Of a stretch of 64,000 nucleotides of DNA, positions 35,625 to 46,000 are shown piece after piece. The notes under the pieces were generated by a model, which made no database searches, was not told where the DNA came from, and saw only the letters and a list, made by a program, of their open reading frames with translations. Within the stretch, counting starts at the first letter, position 1. The number at the start of each line of letters is the position of its first letter. A program made the translations under genes and the position numbers. The DNA lies in the NCBI GenBank assembly GCA_945910005.1, contig OX246743.1, forward strand, positions 47,863,637 to 47,927,636, read 5' to 3'. The DNA is from Isoperla grammatica. Taxonomy: Eukaryota > Arthropoda > Insecta > Plecoptera > Perlodidae.

Positions 35625-36825
35625 GGGTGTGTTCTTTGAAACGATCCGAGCAATCAGAGTGCTCTATACTCGATCTCTTATTTGATCAGAGCACGCTCCG
35701 CATCGTTCTTGTAATCCCGAGTGGAGCGCTCAGAGCGCGCTCCACGTACTCGGATCTGGGGATGAGAATTCACAGATGCATAACCTTCTTGATTCACTTT
35801 TTGTGCAATGTGCATGCTTGATACTTCTTTTACTATTTTTTATAAATGTAAATATCGTGGATATGTGGGTGCCCACATGCTGGGCCAACATGCAGTAAAA
35901 AGTAAGTGATTAATACAAATTTAGTCATAGTTTAAAACATTCATTAATGATTTTGGCGGGAAGGCCTATGTTTTGAGGTTAGGAGGCCCAGGCATGGCTA
36001 GCCTAGGCCATAGCTAATGCCAGTAGAAGAAGCTATTATGTCTTGATATTAAATGTTAACCACCCTTTATTTAGCTATCCTAGGGCAGACACCGCTTGAT
36101 GATTGAGAAACTTTAGATATAGTGGTCGGATCAAGTTCTAAGTAAAGTTATTTTTCATCTCTAGATGTTCCTAACCAAACACACAAGCGGTGTGTTCATT
36201 CCAACGTTCTTTTATCATTGCAATGCTCTGACCAGTGTTGCCAACTGTTGTGGCAACGTGTCCGCTAAAAGTTTCTAAATATCCGCCAGATTTCATTTTC
36301 ATACCGCTAGATTTACAAAATGTCATCAAAGCAACAAAAAACATACAATATTCTCCACACAGGGGTGAAATATTGTTTTTATCGATTTTATTCCTACAAC
36401 TTCGTATAACCTTAAATTCAAAGAAAGTAAATATATTTTGATCACACGTTATTCAAAATTATTGCAGTCTTCTTGTGCAGGAAAAAATGTAATAAAACAG
36501 TAATTTTTCGTCGTTGGTTTGGGAGGTTGATGGATGGGCGTATGATTGGCCATTTTTTATTTTTTTTTTTACATTTATGAGGTAAAATTTAGTTTTACCT
36601 ACAATTCCGCCAATTCCGCTACTTTTGTTTAAACCGCCAGTTCGCAAATCACACACCTCCAGGTTTTGCCGCTAGCCGCGATTTTTATTTTTGACCGCGA
36701 ATTGAGTCTCAAAACCTCCAGATCTAGCGGCGAAACCGCTAAATTGGCAACACTGGCTCTGACAATTCGGTCACGTGACCGAGCACGCTCCACTCGATCA
36801 ACAGATCGTTTCAAAGAACACACCC
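35625..36825. mobile_element. Middle nested DNA transposon (1.2 kb)
   Basis: Perfect inverted termini GGGTGTGTTCTTTGAAACGA (left) and TCGTTTCAAAGAACACACCC (right), with TCT on both sides as a possible 3 bp duplication. Subterminal inverted motifs (GAGCACGCTCC) occur near both ends. No transposase; superfamily unassigned. Confidence 0.75.
36233..36755. mobile_element. Inner nested hAT element (523 bp)
   Basis: Termini CAGTGTTGCCAACT and AATTGGCAACACTG are bounded by a perfect 8 bp duplication GCTCTGAC (36225-36232, 36756-36763), diagnostic of hAT. Non-autonomous. Confidence 0.88.
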
Positions 36826-37030
36826 TCTGCAGAGATCCGACAACTGATCCGGATCAAGTTTGCGTAAGCGCCCTTATACCCTCATATTCAAAATAGTTAT
36901 ATATTGGGTATACCCCGACAGGGTATACGTAGATAACACGAATTTGAAGAATGATATGTCAGCGGTTTTTGTTTTGTATACTAGTGGATTTTTTCTTTCA
37001 AACGTAGGCATTCGGTTACTGTATTACCTT

Positions 37031-37695
37031 GTCTACACTATGTACTTAAGTATTATACTTAGGTACAATTCTGTGTCTAGTCGATGCGGCAGATACTTAA
37101 GTATGTCGAAAAGTTAAGCATTTTCAAAGTTGTACATAAGTACGTACCCACATTGTACACGTGACTTGTGACGTCAGTTTAGGCGCGAGTTGTCACTATT
37201 TTGGAGGTTATGTTGAATGGCAATCTCATTGATTAAACACCTTTTTAATCAATGGTAATCTGTAATCTGAATTGAATTAAGGTTCGCTTGTGGGTGCAAT
37301 ATGTCGCAGAAGGAGAAAAGGAACTCGAATTTTTCAGTAGATGAAGTACAAAGTTTAATAGCAATATGGTCCACGCCTGACATTCAAAATAAATTTTCAA
37401 GAGGAAAGCTTAAGCATGCACTTATTGTGAACTGACTGACTTGTGTGACTGTGTGACTTGTGTGAATATTGTTAACCATTGAGTTAACTCGTCCATAATT
37501 CTCTACAGCACAGCATATGACATGTGCTAATGCCAGCTGACAGCAGACACGCCTACTCAAAACAATAATCCACGGCCATCTATTCCTATATTTCGTCACA
37601 TTTTTCAAAGGCAGTGACGTCTGTGTGTAGTTGATGTGAAATACTTAAGATAATTGTATACTTAGGTATGTGATATTTAAGTATATAGTGTAGAC
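37031..37695. mobile_element. Inverted-repeat element with Myb/SANT fragment (665 bp)
   Basis: Left GTCTACACTATGTACTTAAG and the complement of the right end (GTCTACACTATATACTTAAA) form inverted termini, followed by further TACTTAAGTA/TACTTAGGTA motifs. No clear target duplication. It contains a short Myb/SANT-like frame at 37301-37435; Harbinger elements carry such an accessory gene, so that group is the best guess. Confidence 0.6.
37301..37435 (+). pseudogene. Myb/SANT-like domain fragment
   Basis: ATG then 44 codons (FSVDEVQSLIAIWSTPDIQ, KFSRGKLK) before TGA. The F/W-x-x-x-E-V-x-x-L-I-x-I-W-S pattern is the first helix of the Myb/SANT-like DNA-binding domain found in transposon accessory proteins and domesticated relatives. 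The rest of the domain is absent, so it is a fragment or a first exon. Confidence 0.5.
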
Positions 37696-38474
37696 CATAG
37701 TATATAGCATCTGACTTTGGATATAACTAGGAGCTGGATTCACAGTGTTGACTGAGAAATGTCAGAAGTTTTGAAATGGTTGTGTATATGTTGAGTGTGT
37801 TTTTGTGGATTATAACTACTATAATGCCTCGTTTTTAATCTAATTAGAAACATTTGGGTTCTAATCGGTGTACTTAACCTAGGCCCAGTATTTCTGTTGG
37901 TGGCATCGTGGCATATTGAGTAAATACTTAACAAACGTGTGCGGAAAATATCCACCGGCAGATTCTAGGCCTAACCTCACATCTGAATTCGATCTTCCAA
38001 GTGCTTCAAAATGAAAATTATAAGAATAATATTCATCAAGGTACCAACAGATGTCAAGGTAATTCGATTATTGATCTATCAATAATTACTATCCTGAATC
38101 AAAGCGACATTTACCACGACACACAGTGAATGTATATGTAAGCCTAGGCCTACTAGGCCTACAATGTGTAGGCCTAGGCCTAGGCTATAAAATCTTTAGT
38201 AATTGTTTCATATAACTAATGGGATTTTATAGCTTGTTCAACATAGGATCAACGGTAATTGTTTCATATAACTGATGGCATTTCATAGCTTGTTCAACAG
38301 GTATAAAATGCCATCAGTTCGTAATTGTTTAGGGGAATAGGGCAACCTCGGCACTTCGAGAAAGCCGTGATTTGCATTTTTCACTGTTGTGCATTGTAGA
38401 GGGCCATGATTAGCTCCAAGGTCTACTGGATTTACTCCTAGCGATCTAGAGGACCTTGGATTAGCTCTATCTAA
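37696..38474. other. No gene recognised
   Basis: It contains AGGCCTA palindromes (about 38145-38185) and a ~60 bp direct duplication (TAATTGTTTCATATAACTRA at about 38200 and 38260) with a partial inverted copy near 38310. No exon found. Confidence 0.45.
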
Positions 38475-38608
38475 GGGCCAGTCTTAAGAAAGTTATTTGT
38501 AGCAATTAAGCTATTTAGAGGATTTAAGGAGTTTCGATTGGTGGTTTCCATGGAGAAAACAAGCTATTCGACGAATAAGTAGTTATTGGGACATTGTAAG
38601 ACTGGACC
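38475..38608. mobile_element. Harbinger-like MITE (134 bp), sibling of 29666
   Basis: Termini GGGCCAGTCTTA and TAAGACTGGACC with TAA on the left and TTA on the right. The interior shares GATTGGTGGTTTCCATGGAG and AAACAAG with the 147 bp MITE in POLR3H. It lies ~320 bp upstream of the STK19 start codon. Confidence 0.7.
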
Positions 38609-39308
38609 TTAGAGTCCTAGATGAATTCTGGAAAAGGTCTGTTGGAACAAAATACAACCTAAAATAACAAAACTTTAAATATACCGCGCTTCGCGCGGAC
38701 CTTACATCCGGGTGGAAAAAGATGCTGTGATTGGTCACTGCGTGCGACGGAAGTCGTACCCCGGGCTTTGGTTGGCAACACTGGCTGTCAGCGACAGAAC
38801 GAATGTCAACAAACCAACAGCTGGTCGAGTGCCAAGTGTGTTTTCGAAGGGGTGAATGTACGCTGGGCCTATCACATAATTCGTGTTATGTAGCAGGTAT
38901 CCTAACGTAGAATAAAGTAGAAGAATATGAACAAACGATCTTCTGCACCTAATTTTTATGGACAGCCAAAAAAGTTAAAAGCTACTGCCTCTGAAACCAA
39001 ACAAGTAATCCTGGCCAGTGTTAAAAATCTACCCACAGATACGGAATCAGCCCTAGTTTATTTAAAAGATACTTTTCCAGTAGAAAAGTTTCTTGAAAAA
39101 TTGCCGCCAGTGGTATTAGTACACCAATTATACAGTTTAATAACGAATAGAACGAAAGTTGATCACGACATAGTAAGTTATGCTCCTGCCTATTTATCGA
39201 TACCTCCTAATCCATTTTGTTGTATCTTTTCTTGTCTGTCAATAAGCCTAGTCCTTAAAAGACCAGTGATACACGACTGAGAAGCTTGTGCAAGCTCTAA
39301 ACTTATCA

Positions 39309-40667
39309 GGGCTGCGTAGCAACTTTGACTGCGTTCACTGTGGCTGTGTGGGTGTAACCCAGTCAACGCAGTGAACGCAGCAGCTGGTACCATAGGCGCC
39401 GACTTGTTAACATTTCAGGGGGGGCTCAAAGAAATGACTCGCATACACATTAGAGACACAGTTAGTAGTTACGAAGTTTGGATACATTTATAGAGGTGCT
39501 ATAGTTCAGAGAAATATCAAAATTCAAAATCCTCCTTGAAAAAAACGTTCAAACTTCTCCGTCAATTTTCGAAGTTGCAAATTGTTTCATTTTGGCCATG
39601 TGATTGATTGCTTTTACCTGAAACCCATTTCGAAAATTTGATCACAAACTTGAATACGTACTTACAGATATGTCGTTTGGTAATCATGAGCGTCACTGCC
39701 ATCGTCAAGTCGACGGGGTATTTTCCTTTTTCTGCAGAAAGGTTGGCTCTACTAAATCAAGCTTGTAAGCTCGAAGGGGTGAATGTAGTGATTTTTCCCG
39801 TCGCTAAATATCCGTCACGACGAAATACTAATACCTCGATTGCCGTTGTAATTGTGGCGATCTTCGACTGTGACATTAAAAAATAGAGGCAAGTGCTTTG
39901 AAAATTTTCGACTTTCACTGACCGTCAAGACGTGAAATAATAAGTTTCAAACTGGAGAGTTTTGACAGAAATCAATTGGCTATTCCAGCCCCATCGCCCT
40001 GGCCTGTAAAGTGAACGTCTTGCAAAAACGGTAAAATCTTTTGAAAGTAAGACTCGGTTTGATACAAAATACCATCATGGTGTTGGGCAAAATGGCCGCA
40101 ATGGCTTGTGAATCGTCATCTTGAAATTACTTGGATTGCTAAACTTCTTGGCGAGTTTCGAACGAAAGTTGTAAGTTCGCGCATCAACATAAGAAAGTCT
40201 CGTATTTTTTCTATGCGTTGCATTGAATCTCAGGGGGGGCTCCGCCCCCCCTGACCTTCTTCAGGGGGGGCGCTAGACCCCAAGCCCCCCCGTAGTCGGC
40301 GCCTATGGCTGGTACAGTCACAATCACAGTCACAGCGAAAGCAGACAACAGCAGAAATTGTCATTCATAAAAGCAACATTTGCCATCTGCTAATTAATTT
40401 TACAACATTACATTAATGGGACTTATGGGACTTCTAAGGTGAGATTATATGGTGTTGTGATGTCACTTACTATTTAAACCATGTAATATTGTCTTTAAAT
40501 TCACAATTCCCGGTAAAATTATTAGCCACGCCCCCCTTGACTGCTACAGCTGGATCTTTTCGGCCCAGTCCACGCAGTGACTGGAGGGGTAACTGCGAGT
40601 CAAGTTAGTACGGATCTCAGTCACTGCAGTGACTGCCAGTCATAGTTGATTAGTTGGTATGCAGCCC
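39309..40667. mobile_element. Inverted-repeat element interrupted by a hAT
   Basis: Left GGGCTGCGTAGCAACT with GACTGCGTTCACTG matches the complement of the right end (CAGTGACTGCCAGTC, then TTGGTATGCAGCCC). The arms are diverged and the target duplication is not clear. Without the inner hAT it would be about 430 bp. Confidence 0.45.
39391..40307. mobile_element. Non-autonomous hAT element (917 bp)
   Basis: Termini CATAGGCGCCGAC and GTCGGCGCCTATG with a perfect 8 bp duplication GCTGGTAC (39383-39390, 40308-40315). G/C-run subterminal sequence (CAGGGGGGGCTC on the left, GGGGGGGCGCTAGACCCC on the right). Short open frames inside show no transposase. In STK19 intron 1. Confidence 0.9.
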
Positions 40668-43465
40668 AAACCCCAAGCCATGCTTTAAACACAAACTGAG
40701 TGTTAATAATCAAATCGCAGCACCCTCGAGTCATCTATAGAATACAACAGTTGAATTTATTTACTCATGTTTGCTGCACATTCGATGAAGGCACGTTGAT
40801 TATAATTTGTTGGAGAGTGTGGTAGACCTATACATGTCGAATTTGCCTCAATGTGAGTTGGAGGATGGAAATAGACTTTGATTTACTTGATATACAGTTT
40901 AAATTGGTTCGGCGATGTGCATGCGTTCACAGGCACGTTACCTACCACACTACCTGCCTTTATGGTCACGAGCCACAACTGCTCAGGATTAAAAAAGTAC
41001 AAATGTGCAAATTGTGGTTTTGTAAGAACTAAAAAACTGGATTCAAAAATGTATCAAGTAATTAGTAGCAAATGTATTGTAATTATTTACATTACTAATA
41101 ACAACCATAGGCCTAATGATTAAAATATTTGTTATATTTCTGGTTTTTAGTTCTTACAAAACCAGAATTCTGGCATAATAACTTTTTTGAATATGTGTAG
41201 CATTCTCAAGATATTACTATAAATAATAATTTGCCACGGTTTTTATTGTGCCAGGACATAATATAGCCTACCATTCTTATGCGCCACGTTCTTATGATGG
41301 CACAAGAGTTATAATCCATAGAATCCAGTATCAAATCCATAAATTTAGATCAATTCCAGTAGTTAAAAATGAAATAACGCCTGAACCGATAATTGAACCC
41401 TGAATTCTGCATCTGAATCATTGCATGTCTCATTACGTTGTAGCCCCTGATACTTTAAAATACATACCGGTAGGTTAACAAATTTTTGAATTTCTACTAG
41501 CTTTGTCACTGGTTAAATTTTAATTTTTATTTATAATTAACGTTTTCTTTAAGAGTTCTCTTCAAGCGAAAGGTATAATTCGGCTATTCAAACTTGGTGG
41601 AGAAGAAGACGCTCGTGTTGTGATCTATTATGAAGATTTGCGTAATAAATAAAATGCTGAAAAATGCTGTCCCGAAAAAACTATTATCAAACGTTTTTTG
41701 AAAGATGTTCTGCCTCAAATAAATGATGTTGGCATCAGAAAAGAAGTTCTTCAAAAGGATTACCATATCACCGAGCATCACATTAGGTAACAGGAAATGG
41801 TTTTGGCCTAATAATAACAAATGTAGCATGACATGACTATATACAGAATACCTGTGTGTGTTATTAGAGGGGTCTATGTAGGCCTAAGTGAATCTAAAAA
41901 CAAATTATATTAATGGTTTTGTTCTTAACAGGGAAGGATACCTCTACGTCAAAAACCGCACAAAATTTTCATTTTTAAATTATATCACAAGAATGTGCTT
42001 CGAAATCGAAAATCTGAATCAACAGCGCACTGTGGTTTAGTAAACCCTACACATTGAATGCGCTAAGTCATGACTTAAATTATAATCAGTATGTTTTTTT
42101 ATAAATAATCAATTTAATTACTAATTATCGAATTATAATCAAAATACTATGCTTATGGTTATAATATTTTATTCAATCTGTAGGGCTTACCAAAGCAAAG
42201 TTTGCTGCTGATTTAGATTTTCGATTTCTTGTTGCAATCTTGAGATATAATTTAAAAATGAACATTTTCTGCGGTTTGTGACGTAGAGACTACCCTTTGC
42301 CCTTAAGTTCCTCAAATGTGAATACCATTCTGTGTAATACTGTACCGGTACCTCTTAAAATAGTTTAATTTTTTCTTTCTACAGCAAACTCGTGAATGTA
42401 GGATTACTAACAATACAATCAGCATCGAGCTATTGGTTCTCGTTCCCCAATGCCGGGGAGTTCATGAAAACTTACTTGAAAGGGAGGAAATGCATCTTAC
42501 GTACTATTAAGAAATCTAAGTTCAGTGAAATTTTGCAGTTCGAATTAGAGAAAAGAAATTTGGAAAAGTCTGCTAAACTGGGAATAATGTACCACATACA
42601 TGACATCATTGGAGCTGAACTGGTGACTTGGTTGGTACTCCTTAATATTTTTGTTTTAGTTTCACTGCATGAAAATTATAGGCCTAATGCTGTTTTCATG
42701 ATTTGTTTGGTTCGAACTTGTGGGTCTTTCGGTCAAACGCAGATTTTGGCATAGCAAATTTAGAAGGAAACAATAATAGACAGGGGCTGATAGACTCATA
42801 TGGTGACCGGGCAAATGCCAGAAGGTTTGATTTTTCCTTCGTTTTGGGTCGCCCCGTTCAAACCAATAAGAAAAAAATCTTGATTCTCTCTAAAACTTTA
42901 AAATGGAAGAGAGGCTATTATATTTCTTGGTGTACTAGACTGTACGCCTACTGTTGGCAGTTCTTTGGGCCATACATTTATTAACATGGACAAAATACTA
43001 TTTAGACTCATCTGGCATTTACTGTCTATTGGCAAGAGCGAGAGTGCCATTTTGTTTCAAATTGCCACGGCTGAATTGTTTCCACAATCTGTCCCTAATG
43101 TGGATACATAATACAAGTGTATTTTATTTGATATATAAAAATATTGGGCCTACATGACAGTATCGTAGATTACTAGAATTATTATTATTAATTTGCAAGA
43201 GTACAACTGTGGTGGAGAGGCAGGAAAAAGAGGCTGAGGAAGAAATGCGGAGTCTAGCAAGCTTCGTATCTCTAAGATCATGCCCTAGATAACGGTAGAA
43301 AACCACTACTCAACCCGATTGTAGTTGCAACTGAGTTTAAGATTATTATTATTTATGGTGAGCTTTGACTTATTAAAATAAACCGGTTGTAATTTGTGTT
43401 TTATTAATTTCAGTGTTGACACTACATCTGGAACTCTTTTGAGATTCGAAAAACGAAAGAAATAA

Positions 43466-43934
43466 AAATTGGTGCATGGATTCTAAAATGTAATATATTT
43501 ATAAATTAAAATATGGGTAGCTGTTTGAATGCAATTACATATTTATTTCGTTAGTTTACTGTGTGTGTGAATACTGAATAGCATAGGTCACATAGAGTGT
43601 AATTAATTAATAAATCAATGTCTTGCATAGTAACTACTGATGATTGGTAGGTGATATTAAAACAATTAATTTCAATTCATGGGTAAGGTTAAAAAAGTAC
43701 TGGTTTATATTATTATATTAGTGGTGTATATATTTATGTATTGTTAGTTGTTTTGTTACATTGAACCAATATTATGTACAATAATGAACTAAATATAGTA
43801 ACTTTCTGAAATCCTACCAAAGCTCACAGCCAGTTTATTTATCTTCATGCTGTCTGAAATGTTATCTCCATCGTTATCAGCTATTGCCATCCTACTCTAT
43901 GTATATTAGGTCTGCTTGGAAACTAGTCCTCCAG
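43466..43934. other. STK19 3' flank
   Basis: AT-rich. An AATAAA overlaps the STK19 stop (about 43462) and others lie near 43608; these are candidate poly(A) signals. No gene is seen. Confidence 0.45.
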
Positions 43935-46000
43935 CCACCTTTCCCTCTTGAACACTCTTCCCTTTGCACATCCATGTTCACACTGTCCTGTCGTTGCTGT
44001 CATAGTCTATCTCTCCCTCTTGCAGACACTCTTCCATTTGCACATCCATGTTCACACTGTCCTGTCGTTGCTGTCATAGTCTTATCTCTCCCTCTTGCAG
44101 ACACTCTTCCCTTTGCACATCCATGTTCACACTGTCCTGTCATAGTCTATCTCTCCCTCTTGCAGACACTCTTCCCTTTGCACATCCATGATCACACTGT
44201 CCTGTCATAGTCTATCTCTCCCTCTTGCAGACACTCTTCCCTTTGCACATCCATGTTCACACTGTCCTGTCGTTGCTGTCATAGTCTATCTCTCCCTCTT
44301 GCAGACACTCTTCCCTTTGCACATCCATGTTCACACTGTCCTGTCGTTGCTGTCATAGTCTATCTCTCCCTCTTGCAGACACTCTTTCCTTTGCACGTCC
44401 ATGTTCACACTGTCCTGTCATAGTCTATCTCTCCCTCTTGCAGACACTCTTCCCTTTGCACATCCATGTTCACACTGTCCTGTCGTTTCTGTCATAGTCT
44501 TATCTCTCCCTCTTGCAGACACTCTTCCCTTTGCACATCCATGTTCACACTGTCCTGTCATTGCTGTCATAGTATATCTCTCCCTCTTGAAGACACTCTT
44601 ATAGGGGTGGGCGAACGTTCGAATTTTCGAACTCAAACCGAACTTGAATTAAGTTCGAACCGAGTTCGGGTTCGAAAATTCAAGTTCGAGTTCGACATTT
44701 TGCTGAGTTCGTTATTCAAAACGCGCGCCGCGCGATCTTCGTCCAACGAGTTCCCGCATTTCCCGCTAGGTCGCATGCACGAAAAAGTCGAAACCGGGAA
44801 TAAATCGATCTATTGAATGAACGCACCAATCACAGCTCGTACACGCGATCGTAATGCAAAGAGTTTACTCACTTTCCGCAAGATAGCGCTCACGTTCGCG
44901 TCCGCGTCGTTCGTGTAACGCAAGATCGGTAAAGTAGTAAGTATAAATATCGGTGGTAGTATTACCAACCGCAGTGCGTTCTTTATCCAAGGAGTTCCTT
45001 AAATTTCCGCAAGATGGTGCTCACGTATGAAGAGTACAAACCAATGCTGCCAACACTACCACGCTTAATTAACAACAATTTTCGAGCTTGAGTTTCTTAA
45101 TTTATTCATCGAAATTCCGCGAGATTAGGTCTGTATAGCGACAATAATATTATTAATGAGCATTATTTAAAACTAATACAGGCCCTGTAAATGATTCTAA
45201 GTAAATCTTGAAGAATTACATTCAAATCTTAACCTGGTGCATATATGTCTTTGTATCCTAGTTGCCAAATCAAATTTAGAATTTGATTTACATCCTTAGT
45301 CATGTGGCAATTTTTCCTTTTTTTCCTTGGAAGTTCGAAGTTCGAATATTTTTCTAATGAAATTCGAGTTTGAGTTCGACCCTAAAAACCCTGGGTTCGC
45401 CCACCCCTACACTCTTCCCTTTGCACATCCATGTTCACACTGTCCTGTCATTGCTGTCATAGTCTTAACTCTCCCTCTTGCAGACACTCTTCCCTTTGCA
45501 CATCCATGCTCACACTGTCCTGTCATTGCTGTCATAGTCTATCTCTCCCTCTTGCAGACACTCTTCCCTTTGGACATCCATGTTCACACTGTCCTGTCAT
45601 TGCTGTCATAGTCTATCTCTCCCTCTTGCAGACACTCTTCCCTTTGCACATCCATGTTCACACTGTCCTGTCATAGTCTATCTCTCCCTCTTGCAGACAC
45701 TCTTCCCTTTGCAGATCCATGTTCACACTGTACTGTCATAGTCTATCTCTCCCTCTTGCAGACACTCTTCCCTTTGCACATCCATGCTCACACTGTCCTG
45801 TCATTGCTGTCATAGTCTATCTCTCCCTCTTGCAGACACTCTTCCCTTTGCACATCCATGTTCACACTGTCCTGTCATAGTCTATCTCTCCCTCTTGCAG
45901 ATCCATGTTCACACTGTACTGTCATAGTCTATCTCTGCCTCTTGCAGACACTCTTCCCTTTGCAGATCCATGTTCACACTGTCCTGTCATAGTCTGCCTC
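43935..46000. repeat. 65/74 bp tandem array, split by a hAT element
   Basis: The unit is CAGACACTCTTCCCTTTGCA, CATCCATGTTCACACTGTCC, TGTCGTTGCTGTCATAGTC and TATCTCTCCCTCTTG. Short copies lack nine bases between two TGTC motifs. A further deletion shortens the last copies. The array is interrupted at 44602-45409 by a hAT insertion. Each unit contains TCTCTCCCTCTTGCAG, a strong splice-acceptor look-alike. Open frames here are repeat artefacts. Confidence 0.93.
44602..45409. mobile_element. Non-autonomous hAT element (808 bp)
   Basis: Termini TAGGGGTGGGCGAAC and GTTCGCCCACCCCTA with flanks CACTCTTA and CACTCTTC (7 of 8 bases match). The subterminal region is rich in TTCGAA/AGTTCGA motifs on both sides. 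It inserted into the 65/74 bp array, so it is younger than at least part of that array. Confidence 0.85.

Larger units (their letters stand above)
34133..36873. mobile_element. Outer nested DNA transposon (Harbinger-like, 2.7 kb)
   Basis: Terminal inverted repeats GGGTGCTTACGCAAACCTGA and (right end, complemented) GGGCGCTTACGCAAACTTGA are flanked by TAA on the left and TTA on the right. These are TWA-type targets with one mismatch. The element contains a second element (35625-36825) and within that a third (36233-36755). It holds a candidate coding exon at 35338-35506 but no recognisable DDE nuclease, so it looks non-autonomous or decayed. Confidence 0.7.
38927..43465 (+). pseudogene. STK19: STK19 orthologue, four exons, one in-frame stop
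   Basis: STK19 was named as a kinase but is a winged-helix DNA/RNA-binding protein that acts in transcription-coupled nucleotide-excision repair. Exons 38927-39172, 41554-41786, 42385-42630 and 43414-43465 join in phase (0, 2, 2) into 259 codons including the terminal TAA. Exon 1 carries LPPVVLVHQLYSLITNRTKV, exon 2 GIIRLFKLG, IYYEDLR and FLKDVLPQ, exon 3 KLVNVGLLTIQSASSYWFSF, GRKCILRTIKKSKF and YHIHDIIGAELV, exon 4 TTSGTLLRFEKRKK. All align collinearly with the vertebrate protein, near its usual length. Codon 115 is TAA (41650-41652) inside exon 2, in otherwise conserved sequence. This may be a true nonsense allele, a sequencing error, or sequence removed by a 63 nt GT-AG micro-intron (41642-41704, in frame). 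Gene identity is firm; functional status is open. Intron 1 holds a MITE with a hAT insert. Confidence 0.9.

Noticed and set aside
40945..41170. Zinc-ribbon-like frame (C-A-N-C-G) in STK19 intron 1
   Set aside because: Only one cysteine pair is present, it is partly a local inverted repeat (GGTTTTGTAAGAACTAAAAA and its complement), and it does not fit STK19 splice phases.
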